A stretch of 64,000 nt of DNA from Sphingosinithalassobacter sp. CS137. GTDB taxonomy: Bacteria; Pseudomonadota; Alphaproteobacteria; Sphingomonadales; Sphingomonadaceae. The stretch spans positions 496,001 through 560,000 of the forward strand of contig NZ_CP060494.1 in the NCBI RefSeq assembly GCF_014334115.1, given 5' to 3'. Below the pieces are notes generated by a model. It was given only the letters and a program-made list of their open reading frames with translations. It was not told the DNA's origin and made no database searches. Positions 28,112 to 37,654 of this stretch are shown piece by piece (the first letter of the stretch is position 1; every line of letters starts with the position of its first letter). A program made the translations under genes and the position numbers.

Positions 28112-28213
28112 TCCCGCGCGCGGGAATGCCCGGAGACATCGGGCCACCCGCTGACGGTGGTGTTCAGGGCGAGCGCCGGCTCGCCCGCGTTCTCCTCCCG
28201 CGCACGGGAGGAG
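28112..28213. repeat. Cluster of three hairpins between efp and suhB
   Basis: Three perfect inverted repeats fall in about 100 bases: TCCCGCG/CGCGGGA without a loop (28112-28125), GGGCGAGC/GCTCGCCC with a 4-base loop (28167-28186), and CTCCTCCCG/CGGGAGGAG with a 4-base loop (28192-28213). The first and third share the sequence CTCCCGCGC. None is followed by a T-run, so they are not classical terminators. They may be a degenerate REP-type element or an mRNA-stability element at the end of efp. Confidence 0.5.
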
Positions 28214-28220
28214 GAATCGA

Positions 28221-28784
28221 TCAATCCGCCCGGCGGACGTAGGTTTGCTCGTACACGTCGACGACGATGCGGGTTCCCGAGGCGATATGTGGCGGAACCA
28301 TCACGCGCACGCCATTGTCGAGCACGGCCGGCTTGTAGGACGAAGACGCCGTCTGGCCCTTCACTACCGCATCGGCCTCGACCACTTCGGCTTCGATCTG
28401 GTCGGGCAGCTGCACGCTGATCGGCTTTTCGTCGTACAGCTCCATCACCACGTCCATGCCGTCCTGCAGGAAAGCGGCGGCGTCGCCCAAAAGGTCGCGC
28501 GGCAGGCTGATCTGCTCGTACGTTTCCTTGTCCATGAACGTCAGCATGTCGCCTTCGGCGAACAGGAACTGGAAATCCTTGGTGTCGAGGCGGACGCGCT
28601 CGACCGTTTCGGCCGAACGGAACCGGACGTTGTTCTTGCGGCCGTCGATGAGGTTCTTCATCTCGACCTGCATATAGGCACCGCCCTTGCCGGGCTGGGT
28701 ATGCTGGATCTTCACCGCGCGCCAGATGCCGCCTTCATATTCGATGATGTTGCCGGGACGGATGTCCACGCCGCTGATCTTCAT
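28221..28784 (-). CDS. efp: Translation elongation factor P
   Basis: Relieves ribosome stalling at proline stretches. The 187-aa protein has the KOW-like N-terminal domain ([18 protein letters not shown]) with the tip loop [11 protein letters not shown], placing Lys33 at the position that is modified or inserted near the peptidyl-transferase centre, followed by two OB domains. The C-terminal signature is [23 protein letters not shown]. No EpmA/EpmB or other modification gene is nearby. It lies 38 bases after the M23 peptidase gene. Confidence 0.97.
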   Translation of the reverse strand: MKISGVDIRPGNIIEYEGGIWRAVKIQHTQPGKGGAYMQVEMKNLIDGRKNNVRFRSAETVERVRLDTKDFQFLFAEGDMLTFMDKETYEQISLPRDLLGDAAAFLQDGMDVVMELYDEKPISVQLPDQIEAEVVEADAVVKGQTASSSYKPAVLDNGVRVMVPPHIASGTRIVVDVYEQTYVRRAD

Positions 28785-28822
28785 GGGTCTTGCCTGTGAG
28801 CTGGAAAGAGCGAGCGCGCGCT

Positions 28823-29515
28823 TTAGCCGCCGGCCGGGATGGCCGCAAGCAGAGGATAGGGATCGACCGGTGTGCCCTGATGCCAGCGCTCGCCGGGCTG
28901 CATGTGGGAAACGCCGAAGTGCAGGTGATGATTGCCCGGCGCCGCATTGCCGGTGTCTCCGACGAAGCCGAGCGGTTCGCCCGCGCGGACCCGCTGCCCC
29001 TCGGCAATCCCCGGGGCATAGCCGCCCAGATGCGCGTAGTAGAGCAGCCAGTTCCGGTCCGCGGAGCGGAGATAGAGCGTGATCCCGCCACCGCCTTCGC
29101 TCAGAAAGAGCTTCTCGATAATGCCGTCCGTCGCGGCGACCACCGGCGTTCCGCTCGGCGCCATGATGTCGAGCCCGGTATGCAGCCGCTCGCCGCCGTC
29201 GCGTGCGTCGCCCCAGTTGCTGCGCAGATCGCCGACGTCGATGCCGGCCACCGGGACCTGCAGCGGCGGCGGGGGGCCGGCGAGCAGCGGCGCCCTCTCC
29301 CCGACAATCTGACCGAGCGGCATGTCGGGAAGCGGCTCGAGCCGGCGCGACGCAGTCTCCACGATCTCCGGCTCCGTCTCCAGCAGCGGCGTCACCTGTG
29401 GCACCTGAGGCGATTTCTCCCGCGCCGATGGAGTCGTTTCGAAGCGTATCATCGAAACAAACCCCAGGCCGATGACGGCCGCGATCAGCAGAAGGGCCCA
29501 GCCGAACCTTTTCAT
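28823..29515 (-). CDS. M23 family metallopeptidase (LytM domain), membrane-anchored
   Basis: Probable peptidoglycan endopeptidase of 230 aa. An N-terminal membrane helix ([19 protein letters not shown]) is followed by a Pro/Glu-rich linker. The LytM domain has the zinc motifs ERLHTGLDI and GNHHLHFGV. Both the H-x(3)-D and H-x-H ligands are present, so it should be catalytically active, unlike EnvC/NlpD-type activators. It is four bases after the L,D-transpeptidase gene, so two cell-wall enzymes are co-transcribed. Confidence 0.88.
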   Translation of the reverse strand: MKRFGWALLLIAAVIGLGFVSMIRFETTPSAREKSPQVPQVTPLLETEPEIVETASRRLEPLPDMPLGQIVGERAPLLAGPPPPLQVPVAGIDVGDLRSNWGDARDGGERLHTGLDIMAPSGTPVVAATDGIIEKLFLSEGGGGITLYLRSADRNWLLYYAHLGGYAPGIAEGQRVRAGEPLGFVGDTGNAAPGNHHLHFGVSHMQPGERWHQGTPVDPYPLLAAIPAGG

Positions 29516-29519
29516 CGAA

Positions 29520-30545
29520 TCACTCCTGGAACACCGCCGGCGTGCCGGGAGCGACCATCAGCGCGAGACGCGCTGCATCCCAGTTGGTGAGCCGGATACA
29601 GCCGTGGCTCTGGGCGCGGCCGATCGTGGTGGGCTCGGCGGTGCCGTGGATGCCGTAATGCTCCTTGGAGAGATCGATCCACACCACACCGACGGGACCG
29701 TTCGGCCCGGGCGGCAGAGTGACTTCCGCCTCGCTGTCGCTCACGTCCCAGAACAGTTCGGGATTATAGTTGAAGGGCGGATTATAGGCTTCGCCCACGA
29801 TCTCCCAACGGCCGATCGGCAAGGGATCATGCTCGCTGCCCATCGTCGCGGTGAACTGTGCGACCAGGCGGTCGCTCTCGTCGAAGACGCGCAGCACGCC
29901 ATCCGATTTGTCGACGACGATCCGCGCCGCTTCGGGTTGACTGGCATCGACGTTCAGGTCGCTCAGCGTGTCGCGCCACTCCTGAGGAAGATTCGAGGGA
30001 TAGTCGCGCGAGGTCGGAAGTGCGTTGGGGAACAGCACCGGCTCACCGGGCGCGAGCCGCGTGTCGGGCGAGTTGAGCTCGAGCAGCACGCGCGGCGTGG
30101 TGTGGAACATCTCGGCCAGCTTCTCCATCGGCGAGCGATAGCCCAGCCGGTCGAGCCGCGCCTGTTCCTCGGGCGATTCGGGCATGTTCGCGACATAGGG
30201 GCCGCTCAGCGCGCCCTCGGTAAGCGTCAGCCGCTTCACCGGCCGCACCGCGCGGAACGGCCGCAGCGCCCGGATCGTCGCACGATCGAGTTCGCCCGTT
30301 ACTTCGATGCCCCGCGATTCCTGAAATCCCTCGAGCGCATTCACGAACGACATCCCCCGGCGCCCGTCGAGCACACCGGGGGAGTAGCCGAGGTGATCGA
30401 GGATCACCTGCGCATGGAGGACGTCGAAATCGATCCGATCCGTGCGTTGGCGGAGCGTTTGCGCAGTGGGGGCGGTGTTTTGCGTGGCGCCAGGAACGGC
30501 CACGGCAAGAGTGCTCAGCGCAGCAAGGATCGCGATCGTCCGCAC
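29520..30545 (-). CDS. L,D-transpeptidase (YkuD domain)
   Basis: Periplasmic enzyme of 341 aa with an N-terminal signal peptide (IAILAALSTLAVAVPGATQ), a peptidoglycan-binding-like helical domain (about 35-100), a middle region resembling a LysM-like module (KLAEMFHTTPRVLLELNSP), and a C-terminal YkuD domain. The catalytic motif HYGIHGTAEPTTIG ... SHGCIRLTN places the nucleophile at Cys316. It forms 3-3 cross-links or attaches proteins to peptidoglycan. The start is GTG at 30545. A hairpin lies just before its ribosome-binding site. Confidence 0.88.
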   Translation of the reverse strand: MRTIAILAALSTLAVAVPGATQNTAPTAQTLRQRTDRIDFDVLHAQVILDHLGYSPGVLDGRRGMSFVNALEGFQESRGIEVTGELDRATIRALRPFRAVRPVKRLTLTEGALSGPYVANMPESPEEQARLDRLGYRSPMEKLAEMFHTTPRVLLELNSPDTRLAPGEPVLFPNALPTSRDYPSNLPQEWRDTLSDLNVDASQPEAARIVVDKSDGVLRVFDESDRLVAQFTATMGSEHDPLPIGRWEIVGEAYNPPFNYNPELFWDVSDSEAEVTLPPGPNGPVGVVWIDLSKEHYGIHGTAEPTTIGRAQSHGCIRLTNWDAARLALMVAPGTPAVFQE

Positions 30546-30564
30546 GGGTGGGAAGCTCCTCTGG

Positions 30565-30587
30565 CTCGTTCTCGAATGAAGAACGAG
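30565..30587. promoter_or_regulatory. Hairpin between thiE and the L,D-transpeptidase gene
   Basis: Perfect 8-base inverted repeat CTCGTTCT/AGAACGAG around the loop CGAATGA, lying 20 bases upstream of the GTG start of the L,D-transpeptidase gene on the minus strand. No T-run follows, and GAGGAG comes next. It could be an attenuating or RNA-processing structure. Confidence 0.4.
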
Positions 30588-30624
30588 GCAGTGCGGCGCT
30601 GGTTTCCTGCGCGGAACGAACCGC

Positions 30625-31326
30625 TCAGCTCTCCATCAGCTTGGTGAAGGCGCGCACCGCAGCCGCCTCGTCGCCGCTCCACACGCCGCCACACACCGCC
30701 AGAAAATCGGCACCGGCAGCGATCAGCGGCGGAGCGTTCTCCGGAGTGATCCCGCCGATCGCCACGCACGGCAGCTCGAACAGCGCGGACCACCAGTTGA
30801 GGATCGACGGATCGGGCCGGTGCCGGACCTCCTTGGTAGTCGTCGGGAAGAAGCTCCCGAAGGCGACATAATCGGCGCCCGCCTCGCCCGCTTCCATCGC
30901 GAGGTGGCGGCTGTCGTGACAGGTCACGCCGATCTGCGCCGCCGGGCCGAGGATCGACCGCGCCTCGCGCGGGTCGCCATCCCCCTGCCCCAGATGCACG
31001 CCGTCGGCGCCCAAGCGCTTGGCGAGGCTCACGCTGTCGTTGACGATGAAGGCCACTTCCCTCTCGGCGCAGATCGCCTGCAGCGGCTCGGCGAGCCGCG
31101 CCGCCTGGTGCTGGTCGATTCCCTTCACGCGAAACTGGAACGCCGCCACCGGGCCGGCATCGAGCGCGCGCGCGAGGCGCTCGGGAAAGCTGCCGCCGAC
31201 CTCGAGCGGCGAGATCAGATAGAGCTGACACGGCGCGCGCCCGTCATCGCGCTGAAAATGGTCCGCGAACCCCTCCAGTGCGTTCGGATCGAACAGCGTG
31301 TCATCGTCTGCGGGATCAACCGTCAT
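30625..31326 (-). CDS. thiE: Thiamine phosphate synthase
   Basis: Joins HMP-PP and THZ-P to form thiamine monophosphate. The 233-aa TIM barrel has QFRVKG, FIVNDSVSLAKRLGADGVHLGQGD (shown here in part: NDSVSLAK, GVHLGQGD), IGVTCHDS, VAFGSFFPTTTK and CVAIGGITPENAPPL. These cover the pyrophosphate and substrate residues of the family. It has an N-terminal extension of about 30 residues before the first strand (CQLYLISP). Its ATG at 31326 overlaps the ATG of the divergent DUF72 gene. No other thi genes and no TPP riboswitch are nearby. Confidence 0.9.
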   Translation of the reverse strand: MTVDPADDDTLFDPNALEGFADHFQRDDGRAPCQLYLISPLEVGGSFPERLARALDAGPVAAFQFRVKGIDQHQAARLAEPLQAICAEREVAFIVNDSVSLAKRLGADGVHLGQGDGDPREARSILGPAAQIGVTCHDSRHLAMEAGEAGADYVAFGSFFPTTTKEVRHRPDPSILNWWSALFELPCVAIGGITPENAPPLIAAGADFLAVCGGVWSGDEAAAVRAFTKLMES

Positions 31327-32074
31327 GCAAAACTCCGTGTGCAGCGCCGTCCGCGTCGGCTGCTCGGGCTGGATGTATCGTCACTGGCGCGGCGCCTTCT
31401 ACCCCGAGGAGCTGCCGGTCAAGCGATGGTTCGACTTCTATGCCGAGCAGTTCGATACGGTCGAGATCAACAACAGCTTCTATCGCCTGCCCCGGCCGGA
31501 GGTGTTCGCCCAGTGGCGTGCGCAGGCGCCGCCCGGCTTCCGCTTCGCGGTCAAGGCGAACCGCTATCTCACCCAGGCCAAGAGGCTGAAGGATCCCGAG
31601 GAGCCGATCGCGCGGATGACCACCGCGGTGGCGCCGCTCGCCGATACGCTCGGACCGATTCTCTACCAGCTGCCGCCGCACATGTCGGTGGACCTGCCCC
31701 GGCTCGAGCAGTTTCTGAGGCAGTTGCCCGAAAACACCGCGCATGTGCTCGAATTCCGGCACAAGAGCTGGTTCACCGACTCGGCGCTGGCGCTGCTCGA
31801 GCGTTTCGGCGCTTCGTTCTGCGCGCACGACATGCCGCAATCGGAAAGTCCCCGCTGGGCTGCGGGGCCGGTCGCCTATGTCCGCTTCCACGGCGGCACG
31901 GGCAAATACAGCGGTCGGTATCCGGACGAACGGCTGCTCGACTGGGCCGACTGGATGGCGACCCAGCGCCGCGCCGGGCGCAGCGTCTGGGCCTACTTCA
32001 ACAATGATGCCGAAGCAGATGCCGTGCAGGATGCGCTCACCCTGAAGGCGATGCTCCGGCAGGCATCGGCCTGA
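31325..32074 (+). CDS. DUF72 domain-containing protein
   Basis: A 249-aa TIM-barrel-like protein of the DUF72 (YecE) family. The family marks are VRVGCSGWMYRHWRGAFYP at the N terminus, FDTVEINNSFYRLPRPEVF, FRFAVKANRYLTQAKRL, HVLEFRHKSWF and VYFNN-type VWAYFNNDAE near the end. The function is unknown; the fold suggests a metal-dependent hydrolase or isomerase. The ATG at 31325 and the thiE ATG overlap in a single CATG; a GTG 12 bases later is an alternative. It ends three bases before the fba stop, so it exactly fills the space between fba and thiE in the opposite orientation. Confidence 0.88.
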   Translation: MQNSVCSAVRVGCSGWMYRHWRGAFYPEELPVKRWFDFYAEQFDTVEINNSFYRLPRPEVFAQWRAQAPPGFRFAVKANRYLTQAKRLKDPEEPIARMTTAVAPLADTLGPILYQLPPHMSVDLPRLEQFLRQLPENTAHVLEFRHKSWFTDSALALLERFGASFCAHDMPQSESPRWAAGPVAYVRFHGGTGKYSGRYPDERLLDWADWMATQRRAGRSVWAYFNNDAEADAVQDALTLKAMLRQASA

Positions 32075-32077
32075 CCA

Positions 32078-32971
32078 TCAGACCTTTTGGGTCGACGCGG
32101 TGTAGATCTCGTCGATCGCCTCGCCGAGCGCCTTGTCGAACTCGGCATCGCTCATCTGCGCGCGAAGCTCCTCGAGCAGAGCGCGGCTGAAGCTCGCGAT
32201 CATGCCGCGATTCTTCGCCAGTTCGGCGCATGCCTCGGACCGGCTGTAGCCGCCCGACAACGCCACCACGCGCAGCACGCGCGGATGATCGACGAGCGGA
32301 TCATACAGACCCGCGTTCGCGGGCAGCGACAGCTTGAGCATCACCTGATCGTCGCCCGGCATCGAATCGAGATTCTTCATAATCTCGTCGCGCAGAATTG
32401 CGTCGGCCTCGGCGCGTTCGGGGCTCTTGATGCTCACTTCGGGCTCCAGGATCGGCATCAGACCGGCGGCGAGCACCCGACGGCCCACTTCGAACTGCTG
32501 CTTCACGATCGCGGCGATCCCCTCGGCATTGGCGAGGTTGACCACCGACCGCTCCTTGGTGCCGAACACGCCCAGCCCCTTGGCGCGGGCGAGCAACGCA
32601 TCCAGCTCCGGCATCGGCTTCATCATCTGGACGCCGTTGGCTTCGGTTTCGAGGCCCTTGTCGATCTTGATGAAGGGAACGATGCCCTTGTCGATCAGCG
32701 CGGACGGCGTCGGCTTGCCCTCGACGCTTCCGTCCATCGTCTTCTCGAACAGAATCGCACCGATCACCTTGTCACCGGTAAAGGCGGGCGAGCTGATGAT
32801 GCGGCTGCGCATCTTGTGGATCAACGCGAACATCTCGTCGTCGCCGGAATATTCGCTTTCCTCGATCCCATAGCCGCGCAGCGCCTTCGGGGTCGACCCG
32901 CCGCTCTGGTCGAGCGCCGCGATAAAGCCGTCGCCCTTTGCGATCTTCTGTTTCATTGCGTCGTAGTTCAT
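32078..32971 (-). CDS. fba: Class I fructose-bisphosphate aldolase
   Basis: Cleaves or forms fructose 1,6-bisphosphate. The 297-aa bacterial class I type has GDGFIAALDQSGGSTPKAL, SPAFTGDKVIGAILFEKTM, VPFIKIDKG and GLMPILEPEVSIKSP. The strand VMLKLSLPANAGLY carries the Schiff-base lysine, and VVALSGGYSRSEAC is the phosphate-binding end. It is not the zinc-dependent class II enzyme. It lies 35 bases after pgk as the last gene of the tkt-gap-MOSC-pgk-fba run. The ATG at 32971 is used; the frame is open further into pgk. Confidence 0.93.
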   Translation of the reverse strand: MNYDAMKQKIAKGDGFIAALDQSGGSTPKALRGYGIEESEYSGDDEMFALIHKMRSRIISSPAFTGDKVIGAILFEKTMDGSVEGKPTPSALIDKGIVPFIKIDKGLETEANGVQMMKPMPELDALLARAKGLGVFGTKERSVVNLANAEGIAAIVKQQFEVGRRVLAAGLMPILEPEVSIKSPERAEADAILRDEIMKNLDSMPGDDQVMLKLSLPANAGLYDPLVDHPRVLRVVALSGGYSRSEACAELAKNRGMIASFSRALLEELRAQMSDAEFDKALGEAIDEIYTASTQKV

Positions 32972-33006
32972 CGGTTCCTCGCCTGTTCCGTATTGAATGC
33001 TGCGCT

Positions 33007-34200
33007 TCAGCGCGTGAGCGCCGCGACGCCGGGCAGCTCCTTGCCTTCCATCCATTCGAGGAAGGCGCCGCCGGCAGTCGAGACGAAGCTGAAATCGTCC
33101 GCCACGCCGGCCTGGTTGAGCGCCGCCACCGTGTCGCCCCCGCCGGCCACCGAAACAAGCGTCCCTTCCTTGGTCAGTGCCGCTGCGGTCTTGGCCAGAG
33201 CGATGGTCGCCGCGTCGAACGGCGGCGTCTCGAATGCGCCCAGTGGTCCGTTCCACACGAGCGTGCGGCACGTCTTGAGCACGTCCGCCAGCGCCTCGGT
33301 CGCGGCCGGGCCGACGTCGAGGATCATCTCGTCCGCGGCCACCTCGTGCACGTTGCAGGTGCGCAGCGATTGGGGGTTGGCGGCGAATTCCTTCGCGACC
33401 ACCACATCATAGGGCAGGTGCACCGTGCATCCTGCCTTGTCGGCGGCATCGAGGATCGCTTCGGCGGTCCCGGTCAGGTCATGTTCGCACAGCGATTTGC
33501 CGACATCCACGCCGCGCGCGGCGAGGAAGGTATTCGCCATCCCGCCGCCGATGATGAGGTGATCGACCTTGACGACGAGATGCTCGAGCACGTCCAGCTT
33601 GGTCGAGACCTTGGCCCCGCCGACCACGGCCGCGACCGGATGCTCGGGATTGCCGAGCGCCTTGTCGAGCGCATCCAGCTCGGCTTCCATCTGCCGTCCG
33701 GCGAAGGCGGGCAGCACATGCGCCAGCCCCTCGGTCGACGCATGGGCGCGATGCGCAGCCGAAAAGGCGTCGTTGACATACAGGTCCCCGAGCGCGGCGA
33801 GCCGCTCGACCGTCTCGGTCGCATTCTTCTCCTCGCCCGGATCGAAGCGCGTATTCTCGAGTATGCCGATCTGCCCCGGTTCCATCGTTGCGATCACGTC
33901 CGCCGCGCCCTGATCGTCGATGAACCGAACCTCTCGGCCGAGCAGCACCGTATAGGGCCGCGTGAGCAGCGCGAGCGACAGTTCCGGCTGCCGCACGCCC
34001 TTCGGCCGACCGAAATGCGCGAGCAGAACGACAATCGCACCGCGATCGGCCAGTTCGGTCACGGTGGGAACCGTGGCGCGCAGGCGCGTGTCGTCGGTGA
34101 CCTCGCCGTCCGCCATCGGGACGTTCAGATCCTCGCGCACCAGCACGCGCTTGCCCGCGATATCTCCCATGTCGTCGAGTGTTTTGAAACTGCGGGTCAT
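33007..34200 (-). CDS. pgk: Phosphoglycerate kinase
   Basis: Glycolytic and gluconeogenic kinase of 397 aa. Marks are [11 protein letters not shown] (substrate site), [69 protein letters not shown] and [12 protein letters not shown] (nucleotide site). The ATG at 34200 overlaps the MOSC gene stop by four bases. It is part of the central-carbon operon. Confidence 0.96.
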   Translation of the reverse strand: MTRSFKTLDDMGDIAGKRVLVREDLNVPMADGEVTDDTRLRATVPTVTELADRGAIVVLLAHFGRPKGVRQPELSLALLTRPYTVLLGREVRFIDDQGAADVIATMEPGQIGILENTRFDPGEEKNATETVERLAALGDLYVNDAFSAAHRAHASTEGLAHVLPAFAGRQMEAELDALDKALGNPEHPVAAVVGGAKVSTKLDVLEHLVVKVDHLIIGGGMANTFLAARGVDVGKSLCEHDLTGTAEAILDAADKAGCTVHLPYDVVVAKEFAANPQSLRTCNVHEVAADEMILDVGPAATEALADVLKTCRTLVWNGPLGAFETPPFDAATIALAKTAAALTKEGTLVSVAGGGDTVAALNQAGVADDFSFVSTAGGAFLEWMEGKELPGVAALTR

Positions 34201-34652
34201 TCTTCGATCCTGATTGAGTCGCCGATGCGGATCGTGCCGCCGACGATCACCTTCGCTAGCGCGCCGCCGCGCCAGTCGGGGGTCAGCGCCGCCTGCAGCC
34301 CGGGGACGATTTCCTCCATCCGGCTGCAAGGATCGCATTCCTGGGTGACTTCGAGCACGACGTCCGCGCCGATGCGCAGACGCGTGCCTTCGGCCTGCGG
34401 CAAATCGAAATCCGCAACCAGCAGATTGGCGCGGCGATGCCACCACGGCAGCGAATGGCCGGTTTCCGCCATGGCCTTGTCCCAGTCGCCGGCCTCGATC
34501 AGCGAGACTTGGCGTCGCCCCTTGCCGCCGGGGCGAACGACTCCGCGGAAATCGCCATCAAGCCCGCCGTCGACCGTCACCTCGACCGACTCGATCAGTT
34601 CGATCGGGCCGCGGGGACGATCGTGGCGGGCGATGCCGGCGAGCTGGGACAC
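34197..34652 (-). CDS. MOSC domain-containing protein
   Basis: A 151-aa protein matching the MOSC (molybdenum cofactor sulfurase C-terminal) fold. It has GGLDGDFRG near the N terminus, [46 protein letters not shown] with the two family cysteines, and a closing [22 protein letters not shown] domains handle activated sulfur in molybdenum enzymes; free-standing ones are mostly uncharacterised. The start is a GTG at 34652 preceded by GGAAGG. It lies between gap (14 bases) and pgk (4-base overlap), an unusual place. Confidence 0.85.
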   Translation of the reverse strand: MSQLAGIARHDRPRGPIELIESVEVTVDGGLDGDFRGVVRPGGKGRRQVSLIEAGDWDKAMAETGHSLPWWHRRANLLVADFDLPQAEGTRLRIGADVVLEVTQECDPCSRMEEIVPGLQAALTPDWRGGALAKVIVGGTIRIGDSIRIEE

Positions 34653-34666
34653 GCTGCGGCCTTCCG

Positions 34667-35674
34667 TCAGCCCAGCTTGGCCATCGCGGCGGCGGTGTCG
34701 ACCATTCGGTTCGAGAAGCCCCATTCATTGTCGTACCAGCTGACGACGCGAACGAGCTTGCCGTCGATCACTGCGGTTTCGAGGCTGTCGACCGTCGAGC
34801 TGTACGGCGTGTGGACGATATCGATCGAGACGAGCGGCTCGTCGGTATAGTGCAGCACGCCCTTCAGAGGCCCGCTCTCCGCCGCTTCCTTCAGCAGCTT
34901 GTTGACTTCTTCCTTGGTCGTGTCGCGCTTCGGCGTGAACGTGAGGTCGACCAGGCTGCCATCGGGAACGGGCACGCGAACGGCCGATCCGTCGAGCTTG
35001 CCCTTCAGCTCGGGCAGAACCTCGCCCACCGCGCGCGCCGCGCCGGTGGTGGTCGGGATCATCGACATCGCGGCGGCACGTGCGCGGCGCAGGTCGTCGT
35101 GGATCTGATCGAGGATCTTCTGATCGTTCGTATAGGCGTGGATCGTCGTCATCAGGCCGCGCTCGATGCCGATCGCATCGTTCAGCACCTTGGCGACGGG
35201 CGCCAGGCAGTTGGTGGTGCACGATGCGTTCGAAACGATCTTATGCTCCGCGGTCAGCTTGTCGTGATTGACGCCATAGACGACGGTGAGATCGACTTCC
35301 TTGCCCGGCGCCGAGATCAGGACCTTCTTCGCACCGGCGTCGATATGCTTCTGCGCATCAGCACGCTTGGTGAAGAAGCCGGTGCATTCGAGCACCAGAT
35401 CGACGCCGTTCTTGCCGTGCGGCAGATTCGCGGGATCGCGCTCGGCGGTCACCGTGATGCGCTTGCCGTCGATCACGAGGTCGTTGCCTTCGGCACTCAC
35501 CTCGCCCGGATATTTCCCGTGAACGCTGTCGCGCGAGAACAGCCATGCATTGGACTTGGCATCGGCGAGATCGTTGATCGTGACGAGCTCCAGCCCGCAA
35601 TCGGGGCGCTCCAGGATCGCACGCGCCACCAGGCGTCCGATCCGCCCGAACCCGTTGATTGCAACCTTCGTCAT
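34667..35674 (-). CDS. gap: Type I glyceraldehyde-3-phosphate dehydrogenase
   Basis: A 335-aa tetrameric glycolytic enzyme. The N-terminal Rossmann motif is [18 protein letters not shown]. The catalytic cysteine (about residue 152) is in [15 protein letters not shown]. Further family marks are [11 protein letters not shown] and [15 protein letters not shown]. It starts 12 bases after tkt and is followed by the MOSC gene. Confidence 0.97.
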   Translation of the reverse strand: MTKVAINGFGRIGRLVARAILERPDCGLELVTINDLADAKSNAWLFSRDSVHGKYPGEVSAEGNDLVIDGKRITVTAERDPANLPHGKNGVDLVLECTGFFTKRADAQKHIDAGAKKVLISAPGKEVDLTVVYGVNHDKLTAEHKIVSNASCTTNCLAPVAKVLNDAIGIERGLMTTIHAYTNDQKILDQIHDDLRRARAAAMSMIPTTTGAARAVGEVLPELKGKLDGSAVRVPVPDGSLVDLTFTPKRDTTKEEVNKLLKEAAESGPLKGVLHYTDEPLVSIDIVHTPYSSTVDSLETAVIDGKLVRVVSWYDNEWGFSNRMVDTAAAMAKLG

Positions 35675-35686
35675 CGTCCCTGTCTC

Positions 35687-37654
35687 CTAGGCTTTGAGTC
35701 GTTCGAGGATCTGCGGCACGATCGCCGCGGCCGTGAGGCCGAAATGTTCGAAGAGCCGCAGTGCCGGCCCCGAGGCGCCGAAGCGGTCGAGCCCGAACCG
35801 CAGCCCCTCGCTCCCGGTGTAGCGCTCCCAACCCATTGTCGTTCCCGCTTCGATCGAAACCCGCAGGACGCCGGGCGGCAGGATATCGTCGCGGTAGCTC
35901 TGCGGTTGCGCGTCGAATCGCTCCCAGCAGGGCATCGAGACGACGTCGGCACCGATGCCTTGGGCTTCGAGCAAATCGCGCGCCTGCACCGCCGTTTCGA
36001 CCTCGGAACCCGAGGCGATCAGCACCACCTGTCGCCCGGTTTCAGCCGAGCGCAGCCGATAGGCGCCCCGGGCGCAGCGGTTCTCCGCCGCTTCGGTGCG
36101 AAGCTGCGGCAGGTTCTGCCGCGACAGCGCGAGCAGCGAAGGCCCGTCCTTGCGCTCGAGCGCCAGCGCCCAGCACTCGGCGGTCTCCACCGTGTCGCAC
36201 GGACGGTAGACGTCGAGATTGGGGATGAGGCGCAGGCTCATCAGATGTTCGATCGGCTGGTGCGTCGGCCCATCTTCGCCGAGCCCGATCGAGTCATGCG
36301 TCATCACATAGGCGACACGCGCATGCTGGAGCGCCGAAAGCCGAATCGCGGGCCGCGCATAATCGGAGAAGACAAGGAACGTGCCGCCATAGGGAATGAC
36401 GCCGCCGTGCAGCGCCATGCCGTTCATCGCGGCGGCCATGCCGAACTCGCGGATGCCATAATAGAGATAGCGGCCGGAATAATCCTCGGCGGTCAGTGGC
36501 TGCAGCGCCTTGGTCTTGGTGTTGTTCGATCCGGTGAGGTCCGCAGAACCGCCGATCGTCTCGGGCACTCCGGCGTTAACCGCTTCGAGCGCCATTTCGG
36601 AAGCCTTGCGTGTGGCGACCTTCTTCGGATCGGCGAGCAGCCCGGCGACATAATCGTCCAGGCTGAAATCGGCCGGCAGGTCGCCTGCCATCCGGCGCGC
36701 GAATTCGGCACGATCCGAATGAGACGCGAGCCGCTCCTTCCACCCGGCATGCGGTTCGGCAGCGCGCTGGCCTGTTGCCAGCCAGGCCTCGCGAACCCGA
36801 TCGGGGATCTCGAACGCGGGATAGGGCCACCCCAGAGCCTCGCGGGCCCCGGCGATTTCCTCGGCGCCGAGCGGTGAACCATGCGAGCCCGACGTGCCCG
36901 CCTTGGTCGGCGCGCCCTTGCCGATCACCGTACGGCAGCGAACGAGCGACGGCCGATCGTCGTCGCGTGCGGCTTCGAGTGCGCTGGCGACGCTCGCTTC
37001 GTCATGCCCATCGCATTCGACGACATGCCAGCCGGTGGCGGCATAGCGGGCGGGAATGTCCTCGCTGGTCGACAGGTGCGTTGGCCCGTCGATCGTGATG
37101 TTGTTGTCGTCCCACAGCACGATCAGCCGACCGAGCTTCAAATGGCCGGCCAGCCCGATCGCCTCATGGTTGATGCCTTCCATCAGGCAGCCGTCGCCGG
37201 CGATCACCCAAGTGCGGTGATCGACGAGCGCTTCGCCGAACGCTGCGTTCAGATGCCGCTCGGCGATCGCCATGCCGACGGCCATGGCAACGCCCTGCCC
37301 CAGCGGCCCCGTCGTGCACTCGACACCGGGAAGCTCGAAATTTTCCGGATGCCCGGCGCAGGGGCTGCCGACCTGACGGAAGTTGCGAATGTCGTCGAGA
37401 GTCGGCCGCGCGTAGCCGGAGAGATTCAGCAACGCGTAGAGCAGCATCGAGCCATGCCCCGCCGACAGGACGAACCGGTCGCGATCGGCCCAATGGGGGT
37501 CTGCGGGATCGAATTTCAGGAACCGCTCGAAAAGGACCGTGGCGACGTCCGCCATGCCCATCGGCATACCGGGGTGCCCCGAGTTCGCTGCCTCGACGGC
37601 GTCCATCGCAAGCGCGCGAATCGCGTTGGCTCGGTCGGCGAAGGAAACGGTCAT
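35687..37654 (-). CDS. tkt: Transketolase
   Basis: Thiamine-diphosphate enzyme of the pentose phosphate pathway, 655 aa, the usual length. The N terminus is ANAIRALAMDAVEAANSGHPG; the ThDP/Mg motif is GDGCLMEGINHEAIGLAGHL ... DNNITIDG. The pyrimidine domain has THDSIGLGEDGPTHQPIEHL, followed by the C-terminal domain. I use the ATG at 37654. It is the first gene of the central-carbon operon and is divergent from the coiled-coil/zapA pair. Confidence 0.97.
   Translation of the reverse strand: MTVSFADRANAIRALAMDAVEAANSGHPGMPMGMADVATVLFERFLKFDPADPHWADRDRFVLSAGHGSMLLYALLNLSGYARPTLDDIRNFRQVGSPCAGHPENFELPGVECTTGPLGQGVAMAVGMAIAERHLNAAFGEALVDHRTWVIAGDGCLMEGINHEAIGLAGHLKLGRLIVLWDDNNITIDGPTHLSTSEDIPARYAATGWHVVECDGHDEASVASALEAARDDDRPSLVRCRTVIGKGAPTKAGTSGSHGSPLGAEEIAGAREALGWPYPAFEIPDRVREAWLATGQRAAEPHAGWKERLASHSDRAEFARRMAGDLPADFSLDDYVAGLLADPKKVATRKASEMALEAVNAGVPETIGGSADLTGSNNTKTKALQPLTAEDYSGRYLYYGIREFGMAAAMNGMALHGGVIPYGGTFLVFSDYARPAIRLSALQHARVAYVMTHDSIGLGEDGPTHQPIEHLMSLRLIPNLDVYRPCDTVETAECWALALERKDGPSLLALSRQNLPQLRTEAAENRCARGAYRLRSAETGRQVVLIASGSEVETAVQARDLLEAQGIGADVVSMPCWERFDAQPQSYRDDILPPGVLRVSIEAGTTMGWERYTGSEGLRFGLDRFGASGPALRLFEHFGLTAAAIVPQILERLKA

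Noticed and set aside
31270..31400. TPP riboswitch upstream of thiE
   Set aside because: There is no leader: thiE shares its start codon with the divergent DUF72 gene, and no CTGAGA-type thi-box is visible in the neighbouring coding sequence.
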